Positions 22,512 through 32,994 of a stretch of 37,117 nt of DNA are shown in pieces. A model generated the notes under the pieces. The model searched no databases and had not been told where the DNA came from. It saw nothing but the letters and a program-made list of their open reading frames with translations. Origin of the DNA: an uncultured Oscillospiraceae bacterium (lineage in GTDB: Bacteria; Bacillota; Clostridia; Oscillospirales; Oscillospiraceae); NCBI GenBank assembly GCA_947588955.1, contig CANPYX010000025.1, positions 1 to 37,117 on the forward strand, read 5' to 3'. Both the position numbers and the translations under genes were made by a program. Each line of letters opens with the position of its first letter. The first letter of the stretch is position 1.

Positions 22512-24590
22512 TTATTTTCCGCCGTGTCCCTTGACTATCTCCTCGCAGAGGTTCTTGGGCAGCTCGATGAAGTGGCTGGGCTCCATGGAATAGTTGGCGC
22601 GTCCCTGGGTCTTGGAGCGCAGGTCGGTGGAATAACCGAACATGGTGGAGAGCGGCACGTCGCAGGTGACCTGGACGGTCCCGTTGCGTATATCCGTTCC
22701 CGTTACGCTTCCGCGTCGGGAGCTGATGTCGCCGATGATGTCGCCCATATACTCGTCGGGACCTATGACGGTGACCTTCATGATGGGCTCCAGAATGGTG
22801 GGATTCGCCTTTGCCATAGCCTCTTTAAACGCCATGGAGCCGGCGATCTTGAACGCCATCTCAGAGGAGTCGACCTCGTGGAAGGAGCCGTCGTAGAGGT
22901 GGACCTTCACGTCCACCACGGGGAAGCCGGCGAGCACGCCCGCCTGCATCGCGCCCTGGATACCGGCGTCAACCGAGGGGATGTACTCCTTGGGAATGGC
23001 ACCGCCGGTGATCTCGTTGATGAACTCATAGCCCTTGCCGGACTCGTTGGGTTCGATGCGGATCTTAACGTGTCCGTACTGCCCCTTGCCGCCGGACTGA
23101 CGGGCGTACTTGCAATCCACGTCCGCGGTGCCGGTGATGGTCTCCTTGTAGGAGACCTGGGGACGGCCCACGTTCGCCTCAACCTTGAACTCCCTGAGGA
23201 GCCGGTCGACGATGATCTCAAGGTGCAGCTCGCCCATTCCGGCGATGATGGTCTGACCCGTCTCCTCGTCGGTGTAGGTCTTGAAGGTGGGGTCCTCCTC
23301 GGCGAGCTTCTGGAGGGCGATGGCCATTTTCTCCTGTCCGGCCTTGGTGCGGGGCTCGATGGCCACGCGGATGACGGGCTCAGGGAACTCCATGGATTCC
23401 AGAACTATCTGGTGGTCGGCGTCACAAAGAGTGTCGCCGGTGGTGGTGTTCTTGAGGCCCACTGCCGCGGCAATGTCGCCGGTGTAGACCTTCTCAATGT
23501 CCTCCCGGTGGTTGGCGTGCATCTGGAGGATGCGCCCCAAACGCTCACGCTGGCGCTTCACGGGGTTTATCACCGTGGCTCCCGCCTCAGCCGTGCCGGA
23601 ATAGACACGGAAGAAGCTGAGACGCCCCACGTAAGGGTCGGTCATGATCTTGAACGCCAAAGCCGAGAAGGGGGCGTTGTCGTCCGCCGGACGCTCCTCC
23701 TCCTCACCGGTCTGGGGGTTGGTGCCCTTGATCGGGGGGATGTCCAGGGGGGAGGGCATATAGTCAACGATGGCGTCAATGAGCTTCTGAACGCCCTTGT
23801 TGCGGTAGGATGTGCCGCACACTACGGGCACCAGCTCGTTGGCGATGGTCGCCTTGCGGATGGCCGCCTTGATGGACTCGGAGCTTACCTCCTCGCCCTC
23901 AAGATACTTCTCCATGATCTCGTCGTCAAAGTCGGAGACCGCCTCCAGGAGCTTCATCCTGTACTCCTCGGCAAGCTCGCGCATATCCTCGGGGATGGGC
24001 TCCACGCGCATATCCTGGCCGAGCTCGTCGTAGTAGACGTCGGCGTTCATCTCGATGAGGTCGACAATGCCGCGGAAGTCCGCCTCCCTGCCTATGGGCA
24101 GCTGGATGGGGACGGCGTTGGCCTTGAGCCGGTCATGGACCATGTTGATGACGTTGAAGAAATCAGCGCCCATGATGTCCATCTTGTTGACGTAGATCAT
24201 GCGGGGGACATGGTAGTTGTCGGCCTGGCGCCATACCGTCTCGGATTGGGGCTCCACGCCGCCCTTGGCGCACATCACCGTGACTGACCCGTCCAGGACG
24301 CGCAGGGAACGCTCCACCTCAACGGTGAAGTCCACGTGGCCAGGGGTGTCGATGATGTTGATGCGTGTGCCTTTCCAGAAGCACGTGGTGGCGGCGGAGG
24401 TTATGGTGATGCCGCGCTCCTGCTCCTGGACCATCCAGTCCATGGTAGCGGCGCCCTCGTGGACCTCGCCCAGCTTGTGGGTGCGCCCGGTGTAAAAGAG
24501 GATGCGCTCCGTGGTAGTGGTCTTTCCGGCGTCGATGTGGGCCATGATGCCGATGTTTCTTGTTCTCTCTAAGGAATATTGTCTGGGCAT
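22512..24590 (-). CDS. fusA: Elongation factor G
   Basis: A 692-residue EF-G, the translocation GTPase. The start [20 protein letters not shown] leads to the P-loop [20 protein letters not shown] and DTPGHVDF, followed by the four further domains; the length is usual. It follows rpsG by 75 bases in the str operon. Nothing unusual is seen. The 596-residue plus-strand frame over it is an antisense shadow from GC-rich codon use. Confidence 0.98.
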   Translation of the reverse strand: MPRQYSLERTRNIGIMAHIDAGKTTTTERILFYTGRTHKLGEVHEGAATMDWMVQEQERGITITSAATTCFWKGTRINIIDTPGHVDFTVEVERSLRVLDGSVTVMCAKGGVEPQSETVWRQADNYHVPRMIYVNKMDIMGADFFNVINMVHDRLKANAVPIQLPIGREADFRGIVDLIEMNADVYYDELGQDMRVEPIPEDMRELAEEYRMKLLEAVSDFDDEIMEKYLEGEEVSSESIKAAIRKATIANELVPVVCGTSYRNKGVQKLIDAIVDYMPSPLDIPPIKGTNPQTGEEEERPADDNAPFSALAFKIMTDPYVGRLSFFRVYSGTAEAGATVINPVKRQRERLGRILQMHANHREDIEKVYTGDIAAAVGLKNTTTGDTLCDADHQIVLESMEFPEPVIRVAIEPRTKAGQEKMAIALQKLAEEDPTFKTYTDEETGQTIIAGMGELHLEIIVDRLLREFKVEANVGRPQVSYKETITGTADVDCKYARQSGGKGQYGHVKIRIEPNESGKGYEFINEITGGAIPKEYIPSVDAGIQGAMQAGVLAGFPVVDVKVHLYDGSFHEVDSSEMAFKIAGSMAFKEAMAKANPTILEPIMKVTVIGPDEYMGDIIGDISSRRGSVTGTDIRNGTVQVTCDVPLSTMFGYSTDLRSKTQGRANYSMEPSHFIELPKNLCEEIVKGHGGK

Positions 24591-24665
24591 AAAATGATCT
24601 TTCTCCTGATGCGCCCGGAACTCCGTCGGTCCCGGACCATACTCAAAATGGGACTCGCTGTCAGC

Positions 24666-25136
24666 TTACCAACGGAAGTGCGCGAACGCCTTGTTGGATT
24701 CTGCCATGCGGTGGGTCTCCTCGCGCTTCTTCACAGAGGAGCCGGTGTTGTTGGCGGCGTCCATGATCTCGCCTGCCAGCTTTTCCTTCATGGTCTTCTC
24801 GCCGCGGGCGCGGGTGTAGGTGGTGAGCCAACGAAGACCCAAGGTCTGGCGGCGTGCGGGACGGACCTCGATAGGCACCTGATAGGTGGCGCCGCCCACG
24901 CGGCGGGCCTTTACCTCAAGGCTGGGCATGATGTTTTCAAGGGCGGCCTGGAACACCTCAAGGGGCTCCTTGCCGGTCTTTTCCTTGACGATGTCAAAGG
25001 CTCCGTAGACCACCTTCTGCGCCACGCCCTTCTTGCCGTCAAGCATGATGGAGTTTACAAGCTTCGTGACGAGCACGGAGTTGTAAACAGGATCGGGCAA
25101 AATTTCTCTTTTGGGAACATTACCTCTTCTGGGCAC
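24666..25136 (-). CDS. rpsG: Ribosomal protein S7
   Basis: A 156-residue S7 ([20 protein letters not shown], then [20 protein letters not shown]). It nucleates the 30S head by binding 16S rRNA and in many bacteria represses its own operon. AGGAGGGAAG lies just before the ATG. It is the second gene of the str operon. Confidence 0.97.
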   Translation of the reverse strand: MPRRGNVPKREILPDPVYNSVLVTKLVNSIMLDGKKGVAQKVVYGAFDIVKEKTGKEPLEVFQAALENIMPSLEVKARRVGGATYQVPIEVRPARRQTLGLRWLTTYTRARGEKTMKEKLAGEIMDAANNTGSSVKKREETHRMAESNKAFAHFRW

Positions 25137-25268
25137 TTTGCTTCCCTCCTTCTTAAAAGAATAAAGAATTCACAGGTACTCGCGGCAATAAATGCCGCGT
25201 TCGCGCCCCGAGGTGTCCATACATTAAATATATAAACACAACAACGAGGACGCTGTTGGGAAATGGGC

Positions 25269-25694
25269 TTACTTCTTCTTTCCGGCCTTGGGCCTCTTGG
25301 CGCCGTACTTGGAGCGGGCCTGCATACGGCCGTTGACGCCCTGGGTATCCAGAGTGCCGCGGATGATGTGGTAACGCACACCGGGCAGGTCCTTGACACG
25401 GCCGCCGCGGATCATGACCACAGAGTGCTCCTGAAGATTGTGACCCACGCCGGGAATGTAGGCGGTGACCTCAAAACCGTTGGTGAGGCGCACACGGGCG
25501 ATCTTACGAAGGGCGGAGTTCGGCTTCTTCGGGGTCATTGTCCTGACCGCGGTGCAGACGCCGCGCTTCTGGGGGGAGCTTAAATCAGTGGCACGATTCT
25601 TCAGGGTGTTGAGCCCCTTCTGGAGAGCCGGGGAGGTGGACTTGTAGACGCTGGTCTGACGTCCCTTCCTGACGAGCTGATTTATTGTCGGCAT
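25269..25694 (-). CDS. rpsL: Ribosomal protein S12
   Basis: A 141-residue S12 starting [19 protein letters not shown]. The decoding-site block [20 protein letters not shown], whose second lysine is the usual site of streptomycin resistance changes, reads as wild type (Lys at PKKPNS); [13 protein letters not shown] is also intact. A slightly longer than usual N-terminal region ([20 protein letters not shown]) reflects the Gram-positive type. The start at 25694 has AAAGGAGG 7 bases upstream; the frame upstream of it is leader. First gene of the str operon. Confidence 0.96.
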   Translation of the reverse strand: MPTINQLVRKGRQTSVYKSTSPALQKGLNTLKNRATDLSSPQKRGVCTAVRTMTPKKPNSALRKIARVRLTNGFEVTAYIPGVGHNLQEHSVVMIRGGRVKDLPGVRYHIIRGTLDTQGVNGRMQARSKYGAKRPKAGKKK

Positions 25695-25782
25695 TGTTTT
25701 CCTCCTTTCTTCAATAATGGAAAAATATTCGCATGGGCTTATTGTACCCGCAAAAGGGCGCAAAAACCCCACGCAAGCAGAT

Positions 25783-25811
25783 ATTTTAACATGATTATAC
25801 TTGAAAGTCAA
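25783..25811 (-). promoter_or_regulatory. Promoter of the str operon
   Basis: On the minus strand TTGACT (complement of 25806-25811), 17 bases, TAAAAT (complement of 25783-25788), about 90 bases before rpsL. A TATAAT inside the spacer could serve as an alternative -10. Confidence 0.7.
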
Positions 25812-25932
25812 CACTTTTTTGAACCTTGGGCGGCAAAATACGTGGGTATTTAAAACAAAAATTTAAAAAAATAAAAAGGTTTTTCGGTCTTTACGGCGTA
25901 TAAAGATAATACGGTGTAAGGAGGGCGGACAA

Positions 25933-26946
25933 ATGGCGAACATCAGGGAAAAGCGGGAGGAGTTGGAAAAACTCCTTGTCTGCGACGCGGGAGTTCGCGC
26001 CGAGGACTCCTTGGGGCGGTTGAAACCTGAGCCGGAGGACCGGGTGCGCACCTGCTTCCAGCGGGACATTGACAGGATAACCCACTCAAAGGCATTCCGC
26101 AGACTCAAGCAGAAGACCCAGGTTTTCCTTGAGCCGGAGGGCGACCACTACCGCACCCGGCTCACCCACACTTTGGAGGTCACGCGCATAGCCCGCACCA
26201 TCGCCAGGGCACTCTGCCTCAACGAGGACCTGACCGAGGCCATCGGGCTGGGGCATGATCTGGGGCATACCCCCTTCGGGCACGCCGGTGAGCGGGCGCT
26301 CAATGAGCTCCTCTCCGACGACGGCGGCTTTAGGCACTACGAGCAGAGCCTTAGAGTGGTGGATATTATCGAGAAGGAGGGGCGCGGGCTCAACCTCACC
26401 AACGAGGTCCGAGAGGGCGTACTGAGGCATACCTGCGACCCGTTATCAGCCACGCTGGAGGGGCAGGTGGTGAGGTTGGCGGACAAGATAGCCTACATAA
26501 ACCATGATGTTGACGACGCCATCCGCTCCGGTACACTTCGGGGCGAGGAGATACCAGAGAGCGTCCGCCGTGTCCTGGGGCACAGGTATAGCGCCAGGAT
26601 AAACACCATCGTTGAGGATGTGATTAACGAGGGGACAAGCTCCGGAACCGTTCATATGAGCGAACCCGTGGCAAAGGCGGTGGAGGAGTTTTCCTGTTTT
26701 CTCTATGAGCGGGTGTACCTGAACCCGGTTGTAAAGGGCGAGGAGAGGAAGGTTTTGGGGCTCCTTTCAGGCATTTTTGATTATTTCGTTGCAAATCCGG
26801 CAAAAATGTCGGCAGAGTACCTGGAAATAGCCGAGCGTGACGGCGTGCGCCGCGCGGCGGCGGACTATGTTTCGGGGATGACCGACCCATACGCCATAGA
26901 GATACACAATTCGATTTTCGTGCCAATGGCGTGGACGGTAAAATAA
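25933..26946 (+). CDS. dgt: dGTP triphosphohydrolase-like HD-domain protein
   Basis: A 337-residue dGTPase-like protein. The HD metal ligands are His79 (RLTHTLEV), His108-Asp109 (GLGHDLGHTPFGHAGE) and a later Asp in RLADKIAYINHD. It hydrolyses dNTPs to nucleosides plus triphosphate. AAGGAGGGCGG is close before the ATG. It is divergent from the str operon and directly upstream of dnaG and rpoD, a common order in Clostridia, which ties nucleotide pools to replication priming. Substrate choice is not proven by sequence. Confidence 0.92.
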   Translation: MANIREKREELEKLLVCDAGVRAEDSLGRLKPEPEDRVRTCFQRDIDRITHSKAFRRLKQKTQVFLEPEGDHYRTRLTHTLEVTRIARTIARALCLNEDLTEAIGLGHDLGHTPFGHAGERALNELLSDDGGFRHYEQSLRVVDIIEKEGRGLNLTNEVREGVLRHTCDPLSATLEGQVVRLADKIAYINHDVDDAIRSGTLRGEEIPESVRRVLGHRYSARINTIVEDVINEGTSSGTVHMSEPVAKAVEEFSCFLYERVYLNPVVKGEERKVLGLLSGIFDYFVANPAKMSAEYLEIAERDGVRRAAADYVSGMTDPYAIEIHNSIFVPMAWTVK

Positions 26947-27022
26947 GCTGGCTTGAAAGGGTTGCGCCCTTTCAATGCCAAGGGGGAAGGCAATTTTTCC
27001 GACGTACATGCCGTCGGAAAAA
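26946..27022. repeat. Hairpin modules between dgt and dnaG
   Basis: Two hairpins sit in tandem. AGCTGGCTTGAAAGGG...CCCTTTCAATGCCAA (26946-26980) matches the module behind tuf. TTTTTCCGACG/CGTCGGAAAAA (26994-27004 with 27012-27022) matches 21015-21043. The second could end the dgt transcript in front of dnaG. Confidence 0.75.
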
Positions 27023-27047
27023 TATTGGATAAAAGGGGGTGGAGAGA

Positions 27048-28787
27048 GTGGCGATTCCGGACAGGTTTATTGAGGAGCTGCTGGCGCGGTCGGACATTGT
27101 GGACGTGGTGTCGGAGTATGTGCAGCTGACGAAGCGCAGCGGCTCCAACAGGTTTGGTTTGTGCCCGTTCCACTCGGAAAAGACTCCCTCCTTCTCCGTG
27201 TCGCCGGACAAGCAGATATACCACTGCTTCGGCTGTGGCAAGGGCGGCAACGTCATCGGCTTTATAATGGAGGTAGAGAACCTGACCTTTCCCGAAGCGG
27301 TGGAATTTCTCGCGCGCAGGGCGCACATGGAGGTTCCCGAAGACGGGACGGACAGGGAGCTGCGCGGCAGGCGCGAGAGGCTCTTTGACCTGAACCGTCA
27401 GGCGGCGAGGTGGTTTTACGACAACCTCTCAAAACCGGAGGGAGCGGGTTCGGTGGAGTATATCCGCAAGCGCAGGCTCACGAAAAAGACGGTGACCGCC
27501 TTTGGGCTGGGCGCCGCGCCAAACGACTGGTACGCCCTGGTCAACGAAATGCGAAAGCGCGGCTTTACAGATACGGAGCTTTTGGACGCCGGACTTGCAA
27601 AGAAGGGGAAAAACGGCGGCGTGTACGACGTTTTCCGCAACAGGCTGATGTTCCCGGTAATCGACGTGCGGGGGAATGTGATAGGCTTCTCCGGCAGGAT
27701 ACTTGACGACGGGGAACCCAAGTACCTGAACACCCCGGATACGCCGGTATTCTCCAAGAGCCGCAACCTCTTTGCCATGAATCTGGCGAAAAGGTCCAAG
27801 AGGGATATGTTCATCCTGGCGGAGGGGAATGTGGACGTGGTCATGCTCCACCAGGCGGGCTTTGACTGCGCCGTGGCGTCCCTGGGCACGTCCCTGACGG
27901 CGGAGCAGGCGAGGCTCATGAAGAACTACAAGGAGAAGGTGGTCATAGCCTACGACTCCGACTCCGCCGGCGTAAAGGCGGCACAGAGGGCAATCGGGCT
28001 TCTGGAGCCCGCGGGGCTGTCGGTGAGGGTGCTGAAAATGGAGGGGGCAAAGGACCCGGACGAATTTATAAAGCTCAAGGGACCCGACGCCTTCCAGGTG
28101 CTTCTGGACAGCAGCGCCAACCATGTGGAGTATAGAATACTGGCGGCGAAATCAAAATACGATATGAATACGGACGACGGGCGCCTGGGCTTTCTGCGTG
28201 ACGCCACGGAGATACTGGCGGAGAACAAAAGCCCCGTGGAGCGGGAGCTTTACGCCGGCAGGGTGGCTCAGATGATCGGAGTGTCATCCGAGGCGGTGAA
28301 GGCGGAAATAAGGAAAGCAGCCAAGAACAAAGCATGGGCGGAAAAACGCCGCGAGGAGCGGCAGGTGACGCGCCCGGAGGTGACCGCACAGCCGTCGGAG
28401 CGAAATTACAGGTACGACAACGTGCCCTCGGCGCTGGCGGAGGAGGGGGTCATAAGGCTTCTCATGGCGGACCCGGAGCTAGTGAGATACACCGACGGGC
28501 TTGAAAGCGGGGACTTCACCGCCCCGTTCCTGGGCAGGATCTACGACAATATCCGCGCCCGCGCCCTGGAGCGCCGGGAGGTGGCTCCGGCTGTGATCGC
28601 GGCTTCCCTGGAGCCCGGAGAGGCGGCGCAGCTGACAACGATACTTCAAAAGCCGCAGGAGATGTCCAATGCCGCGGATTCTCTGCGAGATTACATAAAA
28701 AAGATAAAAACCGAGGCCATGCGCCAAAGCCCCGACAGGGATCTTGCCGCTTATGCTGAGCAGAAGAAAAAAGGTTATGGAGGATAA
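27048..28787 (+). CDS. dnaG: DNA primase
   Basis: A 579-residue primase. The CHC2 zinc domain has Cys39, His42, Cys60 and Cys63 (CPFH, CFGC). The core polymerase domain includes a TOPRIM fold with Glu near 259 (ILAEGNVD) and DSDSAG near 302. A C-terminal region for DnaB helicase contact follows. It makes the RNA primers of replication. I chose GTG at 27048 (start [16 protein letters not shown], the usual beginning) instead of the frame's GTG at 27039, which touches the GGGGG ribosome site. It is 4 bases upstream of the rpoD start, in the conserved dnaG-rpoD order. Confidence 0.96.
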   Translation: MAIPDRFIEELLARSDIVDVVSEYVQLTKRSGSNRFGLCPFHSEKTPSFSVSPDKQIYHCFGCGKGGNVIGFIMEVENLTFPEAVEFLARRAHMEVPEDGTDRELRGRRERLFDLNRQAARWFYDNLSKPEGAGSVEYIRKRRLTKKTVTAFGLGAAPNDWYALVNEMRKRGFTDTELLDAGLAKKGKNGGVYDVFRNRLMFPVIDVRGNVIGFSGRILDDGEPKYLNTPDTPVFSKSRNLFAMNLAKRSKRDMFILAEGNVDVVMLHQAGFDCAVASLGTSLTAEQARLMKNYKEKVVIAYDSDSAGVKAAQRAIGLLEPAGLSVRVLKMEGAKDPDEFIKLKGPDAFQVLLDSSANHVEYRILAAKSKYDMNTDDGRLGFLRDATEILAENKSPVERELYAGRVAQMIGVSSEAVKAEIRKAAKNKAWAEKRREERQVTRPEVTAQPSERNYRYDNVPSALAEEGVIRLLMADPELVRYTDGLESGDFTAPFLGRIYDNIRARALERREVAPAVIAASLEPGEAAQLTTILQKPQEMSNAADSLRDYIKKIKTEAMRQSPDRDLAAYAEQKKKGYGG

Positions 28788-28791
28788 AGAT

Positions 28792-30090
28792 ATGGAAGAA
28801 GACAAAATCACCGCCGCCGAGGACACAGTGCCCGAAGCTAAGGAAGACACCGCTGCCGATACCGAAGGGACCGCGGCGGTGCTCCCGGAGACCGACAAGG
28901 AAAACGCAGCAGATACCGATACCGAGAACATCGCCGGGACCGGCGCGGGGAACCCGCCAGAGGCAGACGCCGAGCCCACACCCGAACAGATCGTTCATGA
29001 CAAGCTGGAGGCTCTCATAAAAGAGGGACAGCGCAAGGGTCAGCTATCCGCCAAGGAGCTCACGGTCCTTGACACCATGAACCTGGACCCGGAGCAGATA
29101 GATAAGTTCTACGAGCGTCTGGAGCGGCTTGGCGTGGAGACCACCGAGGACGAGGCGCTGGAGATGTTCGGGGATCTCGACGCATCCATCGAGGAGCTTG
29201 AGAACATCGACGAGATCACCAGGGAGGAGCTGGAGAGCACCGACGCTCTGTCGGACACATTTGCCATTGACGACCCGGTGAGAATGTACCTCAAGGAGAT
29301 AGGCAAGGTGCCCCTTCTCACGCCTGAGGAGGAGGTGGAGCTTGCCCAGCGCATGGCGGAGGGCGACGCGGAGGCGAAAAACCGCATGGCAAACGCCAAT
29401 CTGAGGCTTGTGGTGTCCATCGCCAAGCGCTATGTGGGCCGCGGTATGCTCTTCCTTGACCTTATCCAGGAGGGCAACCTGGGGCTTATCAAGGCCGTGG
29501 AAAAGTTCAACTACCAGAAGGGCTACAAATTCTCCACCTACGCCACCTGGTGGATTCGTCAGGCGATAACCCGCGCCATTGCGGACCAGGCCCGCACCAT
29601 ACGCATACCAGTCCATATGGTGGAGACCATAAACAAGGTCATACGCGTAAGCCGCCAGCTCCTTCAGGAGCTCGGACACGACCCCAGCCCGGAGGAGATA
29701 GCCGAGGAGATGGAAATGCCCGTGGAGAAGGTCAGGGACATCCTGAAGATAGCCCAGGAGCCGGTGTCCATCGAGACTCCCATCGGCGAGGAGGAGGACT
29801 CCCGCCTTGGGGACTTTATACCTGACGAGGACGTTTCGGAGCCCGCTGAGGCGGCAAGCTTTACCCTTTTGAAGGAGCAGCTCATGGAGGTATTGGACAC
29901 CCTGACTCCCAGGGAGAAGAAGGTCCTGGAGCTGCGCTTCGGCATCATAGACGGCCGCACCCGAACCCTTGAGGAGGTGGGTAGGGAGTTCAACGTGACC
30001 CGTGAGCGCATCCGCCAGATCGAGGCGAAGGCGCTCCGCAAGCTCCGCCACCCCTCCAGGTCCAAGAAGCTCAAGGACTTCCTCAACTGA
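28792..30090 (+). CDS. rpoD: Housekeeping sigma factor sigma-A
   Basis: A 432-residue primary sigma factor. Region 1.2 is [16 protein letters not shown] near 160; region 2 includes [20 protein letters not shown] near 243-262, which binds the -10; region 4 includes [20 protein letters not shown] near 395-415, which binds the -35. The first ~75 residues are an Ala/Asp/Glu/Thr-rich acidic extension, replacing an ordinary region 1.1 start. ATG at 28792 has GGAGG 8 bases upstream inside the dnaG end; an ATG at 28777 is possible. Coupled with dnaG. Confidence 0.97.
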   Translation: MEEDKITAAEDTVPEAKEDTAADTEGTAAVLPETDKENAADTDTENIAGTGAGNPPEADAEPTPEQIVHDKLEALIKEGQRKGQLSAKELTVLDTMNLDPEQIDKFYERLERLGVETTEDEALEMFGDLDASIEELENIDEITREELESTDALSDTFAIDDPVRMYLKEIGKVPLLTPEEEVELAQRMAEGDAEAKNRMANANLRLVVSIAKRYVGRGMLFLDLIQEGNLGLIKAVEKFNYQKGYKFSTYATWWIRQAITRAIADQARTIRIPVHMVETINKVIRVSRQLLQELGHDPSPEEIAEEMEMPVEKVRDILKIAQEPVSIETPIGEEEDSRLGDFIPDEDVSEPAEAASFTLLKEQLMEVLDTLTPREKKVLELRFGIIDGRTRTLEEVGREFNVTRERIRQIEAKALRKLRHPSRSKKLKDFLN

Positions 30091-30157
30091 AAAATAATCA
30101 AAAAGGGTTGTAATATATTGTTGAAGGCGCGCATATGAATCACTAAGAGGTGAGCAT

Positions 30158-30511
30158 ATGCAGTGCAGGATAGGGGACCTACGTTACAAGGAGGTCATAA
30201 ACGTCAACACAGGGCTCAGGCTGGGCTATGTGGGGGACGCGGTATTTGACACAAGGGCCGGAAGAATGATTGCGCTGGTGGTCCCGGGGGCGTATAAGGT
30301 CATGGGGCTCTTTGGAAAGGCCGAGGACTACATCATCCCCTGGGACGCCATAAGGCGCATAGGCGACGACATAATCCTTGTGGAGGACGACCACACCGAG
30401 ACGCGGGAGAAGCGCCCGCGTCAAAAAAGCCAGTTCTCCGCAAAGGATAACGCACAACAGAAATACGGAGAATACTATGGCGAAGAAAGAGAACAAACAA
30501 AGGGAAAATGA
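30158..30511 (+). CDS. YlmC/YmxH family PRC-barrel protein
   Basis: A 117-residue protein. Residues 1-80 form a PRC-barrel of the YlmC/YmxH type (IGDLRYKEVINVNTGLRLGY, then GRMIALVVPG and YIIPWDAIRRIGDDIILVE), a family annotated as sporulation-related in Firmicutes. The rest is a charged tail. AAGAGGTGAG lies 8 or so bases before the ATG. The end overlaps the following hydrolase gene by 35 bases. Function is unknown beyond the family's link to sporulating species. Confidence 0.85.
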   Translation: MQCRIGDLRYKEVINVNTGLRLGYVGDAVFDTRAGRMIALVVPGAYKVMGLFGKAEDYIIPWDAIRRIGDDIILVEDDHTETREKRPRQKSQFSAKDNAQQKYGEYYGEEREQTKGK

Positions 30512-32057
30512 AAATAAGCCAAAGATGTCCTGGAAAAAGAAGCTCCTCATCCTCATCTGCGCGGGCGCCTTGCTCGTGATGGGGGCGTTGGGCTTTATTT
30601 TCGTGTTCGTGTATGACGGCTTCGGACTGGAGAGCTGGGCCCTTGGCTGGAGCGGCACTCTGCCGGAGGATATGTCGCTATGGGGCGCGTCCAGCGATGG
30701 GTATTACGCTGAGGGACGCAACGGCTACCTTTACGCCCGCGTCACCAGGGAGCGCAGCACATACATCGACGTGGACGAATACATCGCGGGGTACCACGAC
30801 CTGTATATAAGAAACTCCGACTGGCTCAGGCAGAACGACGTCACTGTACTGCGGGATGAGACGCGCGGCAGGGTGAGCATATACTCGATACAGGTGGGAG
30901 CCATGCCGGATTGGAATGATGACGTGTACACGTACGTCATTCTCAGGACGAACACGAGGTATTTTGTCCGGGCGCTTTTCAAATACCGGAGCGACAGGAA
31001 CGCCGAGGAGGCGGTGAAGGCGATAGACGAATTTGCCGACACCGTGAAGATGACCGTAAGCTTTCCCGAAAAGCGGGAGGGGTACGATGACATCTCCCCT
31101 GAAATTTCCTACAGCTGGTCCGACGAGACACTGGAGACCTACGAAAGGCTGGCGAACACGCAGCGGGCGTATTTCGGAGCTTTCAGCGCGGACCTTGGGG
31201 AGCTGGAGGACAAGCTGGGGAGGCAGCTCCCCATGGCTATGACGTATTTCCACATTGAGGAGCCGATGCCGCTGGAGAAGCTTCAGGGCTGGTACGAGGA
31301 GGGCAAGCTCACGGAGCTGACGTTGCAGCTCACCGCCACCAACAATCTGGAGCTTGCCAACGCCCCGTCGCCGCTGATCGATGTCATTTCAGGGCGGTAT
31401 GACGGCAAGCTCCGTGAGATCGCCGAGGACCTGAAAGCCTTCGGACACCCGGTGCTTTTTAGGCTTAACAACGAGATGAACTCCGACTGGACGAGCTATT
31501 CCGGCGTTGTGAATCTGGCGGACCCAGAGCTTTTCTCCCAGGCGTGGCGGTATATATACGAGTTTTTCGTGGAAAACGGCGTGGACAACACCATATGGAT
31601 ATTCAACCCCAACGGGCTGGACTTCCCGGCGGCGAGCTGGAACAGCTATCTCTCCTATTACCCCGGCAACAGATATGTGCATATGCTGGGCGTCACGGGC
31701 TACAACACCGGCACCTACTACGCCAATGTGACAAAGGAGAAGTGGCAGAGCTTCAAGGAGATATACGACGGCATAGAGAAAAAATACGAGAAACATTTTG
31801 GAGAATTCCCGTGGATAATCACGGAGTTTGCCAGCTCCTCCATCGGCGGGGACAAGGCGGGGTGGATAGAGGATATGTTTGAAGAGCTCCCGAATTACGG
31901 GAACATAAAGGCGGCGGTTTGGTTCGACTACGCCGACTTTGACCCCGCTAAACCCGGAACCGTGGCGCGTCCGTACTGGATAGCGGAGACGGAGGAGACC
32001 CTTGAGGCGTTTAAGAAGGGCATTGAGGGTATGCCGGAGCGGTTTTACGGGGATTGA
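30477..32057 (+). CDS. Membrane-anchored GH26-like glycoside hydrolase
   Basis: A 526-residue protein. A lysine-rich start (about 1-18) is followed by one membrane helix (KLLILICAGALLVMGALGFI), a spacer domain (about 50-220) and a C-terminal (beta/alpha)8-type domain. Glu333 in RLNNEMNSDW and Glu450 in WIITEFASS match the acid/base and nucleophile of GH26 mannanase-like enzymes. The product should act outside the cell on mannan or a related beta-glycan, or on the cell's own wall polymer; the substrate is inferred only by family. It overlaps the ymxH-like gene by 35 bases. The ATG has CGGAGA 8 bases upstream. Confidence 0.7.
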   Translation: MAKKENKQRENENKPKMSWKKKLLILICAGALLVMGALGFIFVFVYDGFGLESWALGWSGTLPEDMSLWGASSDGYYAEGRNGYLYARVTRERSTYIDVDEYIAGYHDLYIRNSDWLRQNDVTVLRDETRGRVSIYSIQVGAMPDWNDDVYTYVILRTNTRYFVRALFKYRSDRNAEEAVKAIDEFADTVKMTVSFPEKREGYDDISPEISYSWSDETLETYERLANTQRAYFGAFSADLGELEDKLGRQLPMAMTYFHIEEPMPLEKLQGWYEEGKLTELTLQLTATNNLELANAPSPLIDVISGRYDGKLREIAEDLKAFGHPVLFRLNNEMNSDWTSYSGVVNLADPELFSQAWRYIYEFFVENGVDNTIWIFNPNGLDFPAASWNSYLSYYPGNRYVHMLGVTGYNTGTYYANVTKEKWQSFKEIYDGIEKKYEKHFGEFPWIITEFASSSIGGDKAGWIEDMFEELPNYGNIKAAVWFDYADFDPAKPGTVARPYWIAETEETLEAFKKGIEGMPERFYGD

Positions 32058-32089
32058 GCGAAAATATGGCTGAAAATCAAAAATAATCC

Positions 32090-32235
32090 TTGCAATTTCA
32101 AAGCGCCTTTGCTATAATGCTAAAGCCCCTCATGGGGTATTACGCACACGGAGGGACCGGGCGTCTGTGCCAACGGTTGGCGTTCGGGTGGATAGCCGTG
32201 GAGGTAAGAACTAAATCGAAAAGGAGAAAAAACAA
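32090..32235 (+). promoter_or_regulatory. Promoter and leader of rpsB-tsf
   Basis: TTGCAA (32090-32095), 17 bases, TATAAT (32113-32118) gives a strong promoter. The following ~115-base leader holds several short helices, such as GCACA/TGTGC and CCAAC/GTTGG. Ribosomal protein operons often have such autoregulatory leaders; I cannot name a class for this one. Confidence 0.7.
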
Positions 32236-32976
32236 ATGGCAGTAGTATCAATGAAGCAGCTTTTGGAGGCCGGAGTGCATTTCGGTCACCAGACCCGCAG
32301 GTGGAACCCCAAGATGGCCCCCTACATCTACATGGAGCGCAACGGCATCTATATCATAGACCTTGCCAAGACCGTGAAGAAGCTGGAGGAGGCCTACAAC
32401 TTCGTGCGTGAGCTTTCCGAGAACGGCGGCACCCTTCTCTTCGTGGGCACCAAGAAGCAGGCCCAGGATGCCATGAAGGAGGAGGCCGAGCGCGTGGGCA
32501 TGTACTATGTCAACGCCCGGTGGCTGGGCGGAATGCTCACCAACTTCAAGACCATGCGTACCCGCGTGGACCGTCTTGCGCAGCTTAAGAAGATGCAGGA
32601 GGACGGCACCTTCGACATGCTTCCCAAGAAGGAGGTCATGAAGCACCTGGGCGAGATGGCAAAGCTTGAGAAGTACCTGGGCGGCGTCAAGGAGATGAAC
32701 AAGCTCCCCTCCGCTCTCTTCATCGTCGATCCCCGCAAGGAGCGCAACGCCATTGCCGAGGCAAGAAGGCTGGGTATCCCCGTTGTCGCCATTGTGGACA
32801 CCAACTGCGACCCCGACGAGGTCGATTACGTCATTCCCGGCAACGACGACGCCATTCGCGCCATCCGCCTCATAGCCGCCACCATGGCAAACGCCGTCCA
32901 GGAGGGACGCCAGGGCGAGGACGCAGCCGAGGCGAAAACCGAGGCCGAGGCAGATACTGCGGAAGCCGCTGAGTAA
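32236..32976 (+). CDS. rpsB: Ribosomal protein S2
   Basis: A 246-residue S2 ([20 protein letters not shown], then [12 protein letters not shown] and [14 protein letters not shown]). It binds the 30S subunit late in assembly, near S1 or the mRNA exit. The last ~25 residues are an Ala/Glu tail. AAAAGGAG is 7 bases before the ATG. It is followed 18 bases later by tsf, the usual pair. Confidence 0.98.
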   Translation: MAVVSMKQLLEAGVHFGHQTRRWNPKMAPYIYMERNGIYIIDLAKTVKKLEEAYNFVRELSENGGTLLFVGTKKQAQDAMKEEAERVGMYYVNARWLGGMLTNFKTMRTRVDRLAQLKKMQEDGTFDMLPKKEVMKHLGEMAKLEKYLGGVKEMNKLPSALFIVDPRKERNAIAEARRLGIPVVAIVDTNCDPDEVDYVIPGNDDAIRAIRLIAATMANAVQEGRQGEDAAEAKTEAEADTAEAAE

Positions 32977-32994
32977 TTAGAGGAGGATAAGGAA

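Noticed and set aside
22497-24287. Long plus-strand frame of 596 codons
   Set aside because: Antisense shadow of fusA; Val/Leu/Gly/Asp-rich text without motifs.
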